Assembly (NCBI GenBank): GCA_046262015.1
Contig: JBHENN010000002.1
Location: forward strand, 1-12,495
Length of the DNA stretch: 12,495 nt
Direction of reading: 5' to 3'
Origin: JBHENN01 sp046262015
GTDB lineage: Bacteria; Actinomycetota; CADDZG01; WHSQ01
Of this stretch, positions 1 through 6,292 are shown one piece after another; position 1 is the stretch's first letter; each line of letters starts with the position of its first letter. The position numbers were made by a program, and so were the translations under genes. The notes under the pieces were generated by a model, which was not told where the DNA came from, ran no database searches, and saw nothing but the letters and a program-made list of their open reading frames with translations.

Positions 1-363
1 GTAATCCCCCTCGATCACATAGATCCCGCCGCGGTAACCAACGATAAAGGTGCCGCCCTCTTCGACGTCATTCTCCCTCTTCGCGACCCCGCCTCTCTTC
101 AGACACCGGCGGACGGCGTCCACGAAGTAGGTCACCATGTACTCGTCGTCGGCCATCCCCTCGGGATGTTGGGGTGCCTCCAGTGTGTACCTGAGCAGCT
201 GACCCATGCGGAAGGAAGACGTGAACCCAAGCACAAAAGGACCGCGGCGGAAGACCTTTGCGTCCGCACGAACAGCCAGATCCCAGCCCGCGACGCCGGC
301 GCTGTCGCCACCGACGTAGACCCGCCCCGTGGCGTTGTCGATCAAGGCCGCGATGCAGGTCAC
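1..363 (-). CDS. Ntn-hydrolase (proteasome/HslV-like) protein, 3' end outside window
   Basis: The frame runs from a GTG at 363 to the left edge, 121 codons with no stop, so the C-terminus is missing. The protein begins MTCIAAL, leaving Thr2 as a potential N-terminal nucleophile after Met removal, followed by VYVGGDSAG, the Asp/Ser turn typical of proteasome beta/HslV folds, and later EEGGTFIVGYRGGIYVIEGDY. Related Ntn-hydrolase-like proteins are known from phages; their substrates are unknown, and a role in capsid or host-protein proteolysis is only a guess. The gene begins 3 nt after the rtcB stop. AAGGA inside the last rtcB codons serves as the ribosome binding site, so the two are probably co-translated. 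The family call rests on motif recognition; activity is inferred. Confidence 0.75.
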   Translation of the reverse strand, partial: MTCIAALIDNATGRVYVGGDSAGVAGWDLAVRADAKVFRRGPFVLGFTSSFRMGQLLRYTLEAPQHPEGMADDEYMVTYFVDAVRRCLKRGGVAKRENDVEEGGTFIVGYRGGIYVIEGDY

Positions 364-366
364 TGC

Positions 367-1650
367 CTAATCCTTGTACGGATCAAAGGTGTCGGCGCCG
401 GCCATACACACGATCAGCGGGCGGAGGGTGTGGATGATGCGGATCGTGTCGCCCTGCGCTCGTAGAACCTCGGGGAGACGCCGGTAGGCATGCGGGCTTT
501 CGTCCAGGCCACCGCCTCGGAGGACCACGCCCTCGCGCTGGAGCCACTCCTGAAGCATCGGCCACGAGACCGCGCCCGGGCTCTTCACCCTCCCCGTCTT
601 CCGGTTGACCTTGCCCGCCGCCTGGGTGCGCGACATGACACGACCGGCCCCATGCACCGTCGAGAAGAGCGCGGCTTGCTGGAGCTCCTGGTCGGTCTCT
701 GTCCGAGGAGCTGAGCCCTCGACGATGACCGCGCAGTCGCCCATCGATCCGCCGACGAAACCGAGCTGGCCCGGGAAGGCGGGTGTCGCACCCTTCCGAA
801 CTACGACGAGCTCGCGGCCGAAGTGCTCCTCGCGCCAGGCGAAGTTGTGGTGGTTATGGACGAGCTCCAGCTCGCCGGCGCCGAGGACATCGCGGACGAC
901 TTTCCGCGCGACCCACTCCCGGCCGGCGTAGGCGTAGCGGCCCGCGAGCTCCATGAGCTCCCAGTACTCCCGCCCGAGCTCGGAGTCGAGCGGCAGGAGG
1001 ACTTCTTCCTCGCGGACGCGGGACTTCCGCGGCTGGCCGAGAGAGAGCGCCAGGTAATCCGACGCGATCGTGTGGCCGAAGCCCCGGGAGCCGAAGTGGA
1101 CGCCGACCCAGATGGCGTCCTCCTCGTCGACGAAAACATCGACGTAGTGGTTTCCCGACCCTACGGTGCCCAGCTGATGGCGGGCCTTGCCCATGAGGTC
1201 GTCGCGGTAGCCGCCATCGTTGGGGATCGCCCACCATGCCTCGTCATGGAACAGGGGATCATCGACCGGCGCGTCGTCGGCCGTGTTGCGGCGGCCGATC
1301 CCGAACGAGATCGTCCCCCAGATCGAGTCGGCCAGCTCGCCCACTTCCCGGCAGCGGGCGCGCGACGGGTTCGCCTCCAGCTCCTCGCGTGTGAACCCGA
1401 CCAGGTCGACGAGCTCGAGGTCCGTCCGGATCGCCGCGTTGCCGCAGGCGATGTCGAACCCCACGCCGACGACCGACACCTTGTCTTCGTATGCGGCAAC
1501 GCCACCGATCGGCATCACATAGCCGAGATGGCCATCCGACATCAGGGCGGCTGCTTCCGCACGGCTCGCGACGTCGCGGAGCTGTGCCAGCGTCTTCTCG
1601 TCGTGCTGACCGAAGACCGCGAGAATCTTGGGCGTCGTCTCTGTGTTCAT
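367..1650 (-). CDS. rtcB: RtcB-family RNA-splicing ligase
   Basis: A 427-aa protein, close to the usual RtcB length. RtcB joins RNA 2',3'-cyclic phosphate (3'-phosphate) and 5'-OH ends using GTP and Mn2+, repairing cleaved tRNAs or other RNAs. The signature residues are all visible: metal Cys69 in GFDIACGN, GSGNH with His168, VHFGSRG with His185, NHH at 266-268, RKGA at 286-289, and the guanylation-site block HGAGRVMSR with His333. It ends near HTLRPLIVCMAG. The start at 1650 is chosen because the protein is complete from there, AAGGACG lies just upstream, and the ATG overlaps the stop of the preceding 34-aa peptide by 4 nt (ATGA). An in-frame extension to 1737 has no family support. It sits in the putative late operon between the terminase small subunit and an Ntn-hydrolase. 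Repair of tRNAs cut by host defence nucleases is a plausible inferred role. Confidence 0.95.
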   Translation of the reverse strand: MNTETTPKILAVFGQHDEKTLAQLRDVASRAEAAALMSDGHLGYVMPIGGVAAYEDKVSVVGVGFDIACGNAAIRTDLELVDLVGFTREELEANPSRARCREVGELADSIWGTISFGIGRRNTADDAPVDDPLFHDEAWWAIPNDGGYRDDLMGKARHQLGTVGSGNHYVDVFVDEEDAIWVGVHFGSRGFGHTIASDYLALSLGQPRKSRVREEEVLLPLDSELGREYWELMELAGRYAYAGREWVARKVVRDVLGAGELELVHNHHNFAWREEHFGRELVVVRKGATPAFPGQLGFVGGSMGDCAVIVEGSAPRTETDQELQQAALFSTVHGAGRVMSRTQAAGKVNRKTGRVKSPGAVSWPMLQEWLQREGVVLRGGGLDESPHAYRRLPEVLRAQGDTIRIIHTLRPLIVCMAGADTFDPYKD

Positions 1651-1751
1651 GGACGTCCTTCCAAATGCCAAGCCTGAGCGAGGGTGACGGCGATCGCCGC
1701 GGCGATAAAGCCGACATAGTAGCCCGCCAGAAACCAAAGCACCCCGCTCAT
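1647..1751 (-). CDS. 34-aa single-span membrane peptide
   Basis: A very short frame (MSGVLWFLAGYYVGFIAAAI...) is almost entirely one hydrophobic segment, residues 4-27, followed by a short tail ending HLEGRP. Its ATG overlaps the stop of the upstream 45-aa peptide by 4 nt and its own TGA overlaps the rtcB ATG by 4 nt, which strongly supports translation. AGGG lies upstream of the start. I do not recognise a family. Position next to packaging genes could suit a small lysis or envelope peptide, but nothing in the sequence proves this. A longer in-frame start at 1844 would add an Arg-rich leader that is merely antisense-like composition, so it is not preferred. Confidence 0.6.
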   Translation of the reverse strand: MSGVLWFLAGYYVGFIAAAIAVTLAQAWHLEGRP

Positions 1752-1885
1752 CGGCAGCCCTGCCACGCGTCCGCGGTCGCCTCGACGACTTCGCCCTGGC
1801 CGGCCATCAGCGCGACGGCGGACGCGGACGCGGTGAGGGTCCACGGCAGGAGGAGCGCGAGGAGAACGAGGCCGACGAGCTTCAT
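1748..1885 (-). CDS. 45-aa secreted or membrane peptide
   Basis: The frame starts MKLVGLVLLALLLPWTLTAS, a clear signal-peptide or membrane-anchor pattern: one Lys, a long Leu/Val core, then Ala/Ser-rich residues with a possible AXA cleavage site around residues 19-25. About twenty residues follow, ending WQGCR with one Cys. There is no lipobox at the right distance. The ATG overlaps the terminase small-subunit stop by 4 nt and the TGA overlaps the next ATG by 4 nt. No family is recognised. With the following membrane peptide it forms a coupled pair of tiny envelope-directed proteins. A lysis or spanin-like role is conceivable but not supported by a motif. Confidence 0.55.
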   Translation of the reverse strand: MKLVGLVLLALLLPWTLTASASAVALMAGQGEVVEATADAWQGCR

Positions 1886-2364
1886 GCCGCCCGCCGGAAA
1901 AGGAAGTCGCGCGCGTCGTCCTCCGGCGCCGGTGGCTGGGGCGACTCCCCGCGTGCGGCCGGGGTGAGGCCGATCTGCTTGGCCGCCTCGATCATCTTCT
2001 CACCCGCCTTTTTCGTGAGCGATACCTCGGGGATCTCCTGGCGGTAGCCCTTCTCCCCTACCTCCATCGTGTACGATCCGTGCTCTTCATAGTGGTCCTC
2101 GACGACCCGCACGAGCCGCGACCACATGCCGAACCAGAAGCAGTACGTGGCGAGGACCGCCCGGTCGAGCGGCGTCGTGTGCCCGCGCTGCTCGAGCTCG
2201 GGAACAATCCGGTCCCACTCCTCGGCCGCCTCATCACCCAGGAAACCGGGCCGAGCGAGTGTGCCCTTCTTCGCCCGCGCGCGTTTGGGCGCGCGATCCT
2301 TCCGGGTTGTCCCCTGGAGGCGTTTGGTGCGCGCTGACTTCTTCGCCGGACCCCGCCTACCCAC
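1882..2364 (-). CDS. Phage terminase small subunit, P27 family
   Basis: A 160-aa protein beginning VGRRGPAKKS, the usual basic MGRRGPAP-like opening of P27-type small terminases, followed by a basic stretch, then FLGDEAAEEWDRIVPELEQRG and TPLDRAVLATYC, the conserved helical core, and near the C-terminus EVSLTKKAGEKMIEAAKQIG with LTPAARG. This subunit recognises phage DNA and feeds it to the large subunit for packaging. The GTG at 2364 is preferred over the TTG at 2385 because it gives the family-typical N-terminus and has GGAGG about 10 nt upstream. It overlaps the HNH gene by 8 nt, a very common phage pairing. The large subunit is absent; in its usual place are two tiny peptides, rtcB and an Ntn-hydrolase, so it is either further left or unlinked. 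Confidence 0.9.
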   Translation of the reverse strand: MGRRGPAKKSARTKRLQGTTRKDRAPKRARAKKGTLARPGFLGDEAAEEWDRIVPELEQRGHTTPLDRAVLATYCFWFGMWSRLVRVVEDHYEEHGSYTMEVGEKGYRQEIPEVSLTKKAGEKMIEAAKQIGLTPAARGESPQPPAPEDDARDFLFRRAA

Positions 2365-2770
2365 AGGTACCCCCCCTCCCCCCAAAACCCGACCGCGGTT
2401 GTCTGAAGCCGGCGCGCGGTCTCGGGCTGGTCGGCCCCAGAGATTGATGCCCCCCTACCCCACCGTGGTGTTGCATGTGGCACGTCTCGCAGAGCGCCTC
2501 GAGGTTCGCGAAGTCGAACCGTTGCGGTCCCTTGGCCTGCTGGTCGCGGTGATGCACGTGTTCGGCGGGGGGCTCGCACCGCTCGCACAGGGGGTGCCGT
2601 CTCAGGTACATGATTCGGACGCGTCGCCATTGAGCATTGTAGCCGCGCGCGGCCGCGGATCCTCGCTCCTGCTCCTCGACCGTCGCGTGCTTGGGGCAAC
2701 GGCCGCGGTAGTGAGCGAGATCCGGACAGCCGGGCTCGGCGCACTTCGAGGCAATCGCGCGCGGCGTCAT
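2357..2770 (-). CDS. HNH endonuclease
   Basis: A 137-aa protein starting MTPRAIASKCAEPGC. Two parts are visible: an N-terminal Cys/His cluster (CAEPGCPDLAHYRGRCPKH), probably zinc-binding, and a classic HNH module with CERC, EHVHHRDQQAKG, an Asn in FANLEALC and CETCHMQHHGG. The paired CxxC motifs hold a structural zinc and the HH/N/H residues bind the catalytic metal. In HK97-like phages a small HNH nuclease next to terminase takes part in DNA packaging, and this gene lies directly before the terminase small subunit. The start at 2770 overlaps the previous gene's stop by 4 nt (ATGA). The C-terminal tail is Gly/Arg/Pro-rich. Confidence 0.9.
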   Translation of the reverse strand: MTPRAIASKCAEPGCPDLAHYRGRCPKHATVEEQERGSAAARGYNAQWRRVRIMYLRRHPLCERCEPPAEHVHHRDQQAKGPQRFDFANLEALCETCHMQHHGGVGGHQSLGPTSPRPRAGFRQPRSGFGGRGGTCG

Positions 2771-3033
2771 CTGCTGCCGTCCCACCTGACGCCCGTGTCC
2801 GTTTCCGGCGCCGGTGCCGGCGGCGCGGGCGATCCGTTTGACTCGGGGTTTGGCATGGGTTCGATCTCGTTCGAGGCCTCGCCCCTCGGCGTCGCCGTGA
2901 TACTGAGACGAACAGAGTGGGGGGGGGCACCTTCGGCCGGCGCAACAGTCTCGACCGCGACGCCGAGCTCGTAGGCCTCGTTGAGGTGCTCGTCGAGGAA
3001 CTTCTGGATCACGTGGTTCAGGATCGTTGTCAT
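2767..3033 (-). CDS. Hypothetical protein, 88 aa
   Basis: Starts MTTILNHVIQKFLDEHLNEAYELG, a likely amphipathic helix, then a short beta-like middle (HSVRLSITATPRG), then a Pro/Glu/Ser-rich disordered tail ending RWDGSR. No family is recognised. It is coupled at both ends by ATGA overlaps: with the 82-aa protein upstream (TGA at 3032-3030) and with the HNH nuclease downstream (ATG at 2770). The gene contains a run of nine C on its coding strand (GCC CCC CCC CAC), a possible sequencing or slippage spot, but the frame is intact as read. Its position before HNH and terminase suggests a late operon member. Confidence 0.7.
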   Translation of the reverse strand: MTTILNHVIQKFLDEHLNEAYELGVAVETVAPAEGAPPHSVRLSITATPRGEASNEIEPMPNPESNGSPAPPAPAPETDTGVRWDGSR

Positions 3034-3278
3034 GCAACTGCCTCTTCTGGGAACAGGCGTTCGCCGCGGCGGATCCGGCCGGCGATCACCTGGAGCGCGA
3101 GCTCGCCGGCGAGCTCGGGTGTGCGCAGGATCCCCTCGAGCGGGATCTCTTCGTCGTTCAATCGGTACACCGTCTCGCCGTTCGCGAGGATTGTGCGGTA
3201 GTAGCCGGCGAGCACGAGCGCCCGTAGCGCGCCCTGCGGGGTCCATGTGGGTTCACGGTTCTTCCTGGGCGATCCCAC
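3030..3278 (-). CDS. Hypothetical protein, about 82 aa, start uncertain
   Basis: The protein-like part reads ALRALVLAGYYRTILANGE then TVYRLNDEEIPLEGILRTPE and LALQVIAGRIRRGERLFPEE. This looks like a compact helical protein with an acidic C-terminus. Its TGA overlaps the next ATG by 4 nt, supporting this frame at the 3' end. The start is unclear. The first in-frame candidate after the upstream gene is a GTG at 3278, without a good ribosome binding site. A GTG at 3289 overlapping the upstream stop (GTGA) opens a different frame, giving TDEWDRPGRTVN and ending at 3158. A one-base indel joining the two frames is possible. No family recognised. Confidence 0.6.
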   Translation of the reverse strand: MGSPRKNREPTWTPQGALRALVLAGYYRTILANGETVYRLNDEEIPLEGILRTPELAGELALQVIAGRIRRGERLFPEEAVA

Positions 3279-3285
3279 TCGTCGG

Positions 3286-3588
3286 TCACATCCCGAGCTT
3301 CTTGAGGATCCACCGCTTCCATCGCGGCTGGGCCTGCATGTTCTCGGCGAACCGTTCGGCCGACTTGGCGATCGAGATCGCGCCGGCGACGTGCCGCTCC
3401 TCGATTGGCGAGAGGGCGCGTGGGTGGCGGCTCGACCACGGGAGGCCGTCGAACACGCCGACCCCGCGGAAGACGCTTCCGCCGGGCCGACGATCGCAGC
3501 GCTCGACGATCCCGATCCGGCCATTCGGATCGACCGCCATGCGGCCGACGAGCGCCCCGTCCCTCGACCGAACCGTTCGTCCGCCCAA
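3286..3588 (-). CDS. Hypothetical protein, 100 aa
   Basis: Starts at a TTG (3588) with AGGGGGCAAGG just upstream, only 15 nt after the preceding stop. The N-terminal half (TVRSRDGALVGRMAVDPNG and RIGIVERCDRR, then GVGVFDGLPWSSRHPRAL) looks beta-rich with several Gly turns. The C-terminal half is helical and basic, ending RWKRWILKKLGM. No named family is recognised. It is a member of the run of small genes at the head of the packaging operon. An ATG at residue 17 (3540) is an alternative start but lacks a ribosome binding site. Confidence 0.65.
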   Translation of the reverse strand: MGGRTVRSRDGALVGRMAVDPNGRIGIVERCDRRPGGSVFRGVGVFDGLPWSSRHPRALSPIEERHVAGAISIAKSAERFAENMQAQPRWKRWILKKLGM

Positions 3589-3603
3589 TGCGCCTTGCCC
3601 CCT

Positions 3604-3909
3604 TCAGCTCGCGGCGACGTTGCCGCTCTCGGGTTGGGGTTTCCGGACGACGGATTCCAAAGCGATCGTCACGTCCAGCAACCGTCTCGCGCGAGAGAGA
3701 AGCGCGGCCGCGCGACACGGATCGTCCTTGAGCTGCTTACAGGCCTCGCCGAGAAGCGAAGCCACGCCCATGGCGGAAGCGCTGTGCAGGTCGGGTGCGA
3801 GATCGCGCAGCAGACTGAGGGTGAAACGCTCGGAGACCGGCTCGTCGGCAATGTCGGTTCCAGGCGTGGAGGGTGATCCGGGAAAGGGAATGATCTTCTC
3901 GTCGCTCAT
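3604..3909 (-). CDS. Hypothetical protein, 101 aa
   Basis: ATG at 3909 overlaps the preceding stop by one base (TGATG). The first 25 residues (MSDEKIIPFPGSPSTPGTD) look unstructured. The rest is predicted all-helical: SERFTLSLLRDLAPDLH, SAMGVASLLGEACKQLKDD, RAAALLSRARRLLDVTIALE. No motif or family is recognised. The coupled position implies co-expression with the neighbouring Cys-rich protein. Confidence 0.7.
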   Translation of the reverse strand: MSDEKIIPFPGSPSTPGTDIADEPVSERFTLSLLRDLAPDLHSASAMGVASLLGEACKQLKDDPCRAAALLSRARRLLDVTIALESVVRKPQPESGNVAAS

Positions 3910-4265
3910 CAGGCGGCCACTGTTGTTCGCGGCTGCTCACATCGTGGCGAGGCCTTCGCCTCGACGAACTGCAGGTAGATCACCATGAGCCTGCGGTGCA
4001 GCGTGACCATGTCGTCGTAGTACGTGCGCAGCGCGTCCTCATAGCTCAGGTTGTACGGTAGGAGCTTGATCTCGTGGGCCTCGCCGCCTGGGTCGACGAC
4101 CACGATCATGCGAGCGTGACAGCATTGTCCGCCCCGTGGGTTTCCCTTTGCGTGGTGCTCATGCCACCGCGGCGGATCGAATCGTGAGAAGGGCTGCGAC
4201 ATTCGGTCGCCACAGCTCGGGCAGCAGAAGTAGATGAAGGGATCGTCCACCCTCCACGCGATCAC
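3909..4265 (-). CDS. Putative zinc-binding protein at head of late operon, 118 aa
   Basis: Contains FIYFCCPSCGDRMSQPF followed by HEHHAKG and GQCCHARM, a CxxC plus His/Cys set that resembles a zinc ribbon or treble-clef knuckle. A C-terminal helical part follows (NLSYEDALRTYYDDMVTLHR). Function unknown. The frame opens at a TTG at 4307, but that codon abuts the T-tract of the terminator at 4306-4353, so it is unlikely to be used. The GTG at 4265 has GGAGAG 9 nt upstream and is preferred. It is the first gene after a predicted promoter and terminator and overlaps the next gene by one base. Confidence 0.7.
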   Translation of the reverse strand: MIAWRVDDPFIYFCCPSCGDRMSQPFSRFDPPRWHEHHAKGNPRGGQCCHARMIVVVDPGGEAHEIKLLPYNLSYEDALRTYYDDMVTLHRRLMVIYLQFVEAKASPRCEQPRTTVAA

Positions 4266-4305
4266 CCGGTGCGTCTCTCCGCTCAGTCTTCCCAACCCCC
4301 AACGC

Positions 4306-4353
4306 AAAAAAGCCGGTGCCCCCGCGAGTCCCCGTCGCGGGATGCACCGGCTT
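4306..4353 (-). terminator. Strong intrinsic terminator between regulator and late operon
   Basis: On the minus strand GAAGCCGGTGC pairs with GCACCGGCTT (arms 4344-4353 and 4310-4319, 10 bp), and an inner 7-bp stem TCCCGCGA/TCGCGGG lies at 4335-4341 and 4321-4327. Six T follow directly (A-run 4306-4311 on the plus strand). This is a textbook rho-independent terminator for minus-strand transcription. No comparable T-run is on the plus side, so it is one-directional. Confidence 0.9.
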
Positions 4354-4388
4354 CATCAAGCCGTCGTGATACCTGTGATTTCGCGCGG

Positions 4389-4417
4389 AATATGAGGGCG
4401 AGCGGCGGCGCGGGCAA
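4389..4417 (-). promoter_or_regulatory. Predicted sigma70-like promoter upstream of late operon
   Basis: On the minus strand TTGCCC (4417-4412) and CATATT (4394-4389) are separated by 17 nt. The predicted start near 4382 lies about 30 nt before the terminator hairpin. Both hexamers are imperfect matches. The rest of 4418-4550 holds no gene that I can support. Confidence 0.4.
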
Positions 4418-4550
4418 CGGCAGGACGGTCCAGAGACCTCAGGGGTGAGGACGAAGATGGGCGGCGGGATCAAGCGGGCCCGCCGGCGGATGGGTGGGAA
4501 AATCGGCGTCCTGGTAACTCGGGCGGTAGCGCGAGAAGTGTTACATCAGG

Positions 4551-5141
4551 TCATGACGGGTCGATCCTTGTGTCAGATTCTTTCTTCAAATCCTCCGGCC
4601 GCTCATGCCACCAGCGCGTCAACATCGTGCGCATCGTGTCATCGGTCTCTTCCACGATCTCCGGCCTCAGCTTGGCCATCGCCGCGAGTGCGTAGGAGCG
4701 CACCGTGTGCTCGCTAAGCCCCAACCGTCCCGCGATCCTCGAGTAGCCGCGACCCTCCGCGATTCCCTGCACCACTTCGGCCTCGCGGCGCGTGAGACCC
4801 CGACGCTTTGCCATCAGCCCCCAGTGGTAGAAGGTGAGGCTCCGGATCTCGCCGCCCGGGCGGGCACGGATCACGAGGCCTCCGCCGGGGACGAGCTCGT
4901 CGACCAGGTCCTCGAGCGTGAACTCGAGCGCCAGGTCCTCGCGGGCTCGAGCGATCGCCTCGGCGACGGTCCTGGTGGGGAGCCAGCAGACCAGGTCGAG
5001 GCCCCGACCATCGTCGGCCGGCCAGACCGACCACCAGGTGGGCAGACGGGCGAGATCGAGGTACCGAACGTCCCGAAGTTGGTGTCCCAGAAGCATCTGG
5101 GAGTCATAATCTACGACGTGCTCGCACATCGATGCACCCAC
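4551..5141 (-). CDS. LuxR-type HTH phage regulator
   Basis: About 196 aa. The C-terminal third carries a clear LuxR/GerE helix-turn-helix: LTRREAEVVQGIAEGRGYSR, then IAGRLGLSEHTVRSY and LAAMAKL. The N-terminal part (DVRYLDLARLPTWWSVWPAD, RAREDLALEFTLEDLVDELV) is not a receiver or autoinducer domain I recognise. The GTG at 5141 is preferred: GAGGGG lies 6 nt upstream and the frame overlaps the replication gene's end closely. A GTG at 5162 has no nearby ribosome binding site, and an ATG at 5129 is a third option. The gene ends before a promoter, a terminator and the packaging operon, where phages often place their late-gene activator or antiterminator. That role is inferred from position. Confidence 0.8.
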   Translation of the reverse strand: MGASMCEHVVDYDSQMLLGHQLRDVRYLDLARLPTWWSVWPADDGRGLDLVCWLPTRTVAEAIARAREDLALEFTLEDLVDELVPGGGLVIRARPGGEIRSLTFYHWGLMAKRRGLTRREAEVVQGIAEGRGYSRIAGRLGLSEHTVRSYALAAMAKLRPEIVEETDDTMRTMLTRWWHERPEDLKKESDTRIDPS

Positions 5142-5151
5142 CTGATACCCC

Positions 5152-6099
5152 TCAAGGGCCACGAGTGCTCACGCCGCTGCTCCGTAGCGCCTTGATCAGC
5201 ATCGCTCGCCCACGCATCTGATCCAGCATGCCCTCGCGCTCGAAGGCCAGGATGTCGGTCGCCGCGGCGTGGATCTGGTCCCGGTGTGCAGGCGATCGGA
5301 TGAGCGCGGCATCGGCGGCATACTCGGCGCGCTTCTCCAGCGGGACGACGAGTCGAATTGCCTGAACTACGCCAGGGCCTCGATCGTCATCCGGCCACAC
5401 GGTCGCAGATTGTTCTGCTCTGGCGATCTTTCTCCCACGCTCGCCGTTCGCTCGCGGCCAAGACGGTCCGGTTTTAGAAGAGCGTGTTCGATCTAGAGCA
5501 AGATCTTTAAGAGCAAAAGCAAGAGCGTAGCGCTGTTTGCCATCCCGTAGAACTTCTTGTGGTGCTTGGTGTTGGCCTTCGCCCGCTGAGCAGCGGCGCT
5601 GAGCGGCCGCTGAGCGGCCGCTGACCTCCCGCTGAACCGGTGCCGCAGACTTTTCCACAGACTTATCCACAACCTTGCAGTGACGTCGGTGACCTGCGAA
5701 CGCGCGCTGCGACGAAAACGCGCGGCCACAGGTACAACCGTAGCGGCCCCAGCGTTGATCGGCGCCGAAACCGCCACTCACCGACCGCTCGACCGTACGC
5801 GCGTCGAGCTCCTCGCGTAACCGTTCCTGACGTGGGTTGACCATACGCCCGTGCTCCGTCGGGTGAGCAGCCCAGCAGACCTGGATTCCTTCCCAGATCT
5901 CGCGGACCCGCCTGATTGGGATGTCCCGGAGGAGTGGTTTCAGTTGCCTCGCGTCGGCCGGGATCGATCCCTCTAGCCATGCATGGTCGAGGAGGCGACG
6001 ATAGGCCCACTCCTCCTCAATCGACATTCGCATGACGTGCTCGTCCGTTAGGAAATCACGGGGATACCACGGATACGACGGGCGCTTTTTTCGTGGCAT
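5152..6099 (-). CDS. DUF1376-type phage replication protein with zinc finger
   Basis: A 315-aa protein. Residues 8-100 match the DUF1376 pattern (YPWYPRDFLTDEHVMRMS, EEWAYRRLLDHAW, IPADARQLKPLL), common in phage replication-initiation-type proteins. Residues 120-141 form a C2H2/C2HC-like finger (Cys122, Cys124, His137, His140, Cys141) with a very short first knuckle. The middle is low in complexity and codes over the repeat and DnaA-box region described separately. The C-terminal part (AIRLVVPLEKRAEYAAD, MLDQMRGRAMLIKALR) is helical. Start ATG at 6099 has AAGG 4 nt upstream and gives the usual N-terminus. Like lambda O, it probably binds an origin inside its own gene; this is inference. Its stop is 11 nt inside the preferred start of the LuxR-type gene. 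Confidence 0.85.
   Translation of the reverse strand: MPRKKRPSYPWYPRDFLTDEHVMRMSIEEEWAYRRLLDHAWLEGSIPADARQLKPLLRDIPIRRVREIWEGIQVCWAAHPTEHGRMVNPRQERLREELDARTVERSVSGGFGADQRWGRYGCTCGRAFSSQRAFAGHRRHCKVVDKSVEKSAAPVQREVSGRSAAAQRRCSAGEGQHQAPQEVLRDGKQRYALAFALKDLALDRTRSSKTGPSWPRANGERGRKIARAEQSATVWPDDDRGPGVVQAIRLVVPLEKRAEYAADAALIRSPAHRDQIHAAATDILAFEREGMLDQMRGRAMLIKALRSSGVSTRGP
5471..5525. other. AT-rich stretch, candidate DNA unwinding element
   Basis: About 40% GC by hand count against roughly two-thirds GC in the surrounding gene, with repeated AGAGCAA-like words and a GATCTTTAA core. It lies 59 nt from the iteron block. An AT-rich segment beside iterons is the expected layout of a lambda-type origin. 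Confidence 0.5.
5584..5640 (+). repeat. Five CGCTGA iterons, mostly 11-bp period
   Basis: Five units start with CGCTGA at 5584, 5597, 5608, 5619 and 5630. The spacing is 13, 11, 11 and 11 bp. Two units are identical CGCTGAGCGGC and the others differ in the last five bases. Because 11 is not a multiple of three, each copy is read in a different frame of the overlapping protein. The repeat is therefore a DNA-level feature, not a protein repeat. Confidence 0.85.
5651..5671 (+). promoter_or_regulatory. Two DnaA boxes
   Basis: TTTTCCACA at 5651-5659 is one mismatch from consensus, and TTATCCACA at 5663-5671 is the perfect consensus. They are in the same orientation, 12 bp apart, and directly follow the iteron block. 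They code for VDKSVEK in the minus-strand protein. Confidence 0.8.
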
Positions 6100-6184
6100 G
6101 GACCTTGGGTTGAGCGTAAAAGACCACCTGCATCTTCCGTACGGGATGGGGGACGAACGGAGGATGTTGCGAATGACGGTCGAG

Positions 6185-6292
6185 GATCTGTGGGTTCAGA
6201 TCATGGTGGGATCATTGGTGGCTCCTGGTGGATCCACATGGATCCGTAGAGATCCCTGGGGGCGTGGGGCAGCGATCGCGAAACGTTCGATC
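6185..6292. promoter_or_regulatory. GATC-rich upstream region of the replication gene
   Basis: Eight GATC sites fall in 108 bp, at 6185, 6199, 6210, 6231, 6241, 6251, 6274 and 6289, several at about 10-bp or 21-bp spacing. They are embedded in loose repeats of TGGTGG and GGATCC. The whole gap 6100-6335 has no credible gene. This is where the promoter and operators of the replication gene should be, but I see no convincing -35/-10 pair. Confidence 0.45.

Noticed and set aside
823..1677. Long plus-strand open frame opposite rtcB
   Set aside because: It mirrors a gene with full RtcB motifs; long antisense frames are expected in GC-rich DNA, and its protein shows no motif.
2364..2385. TTG start of the terminase small subunit
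   Set aside because: Would translate the G-rich ribosome binding site; the GTG at 2364 gives the family-typical N-terminus.
2920..2928. Nine-base G run as a frameshift in the 88-aa gene
   Set aside because: The frame stays open across it and both gene ends are coupled, so there is no sign of a break.
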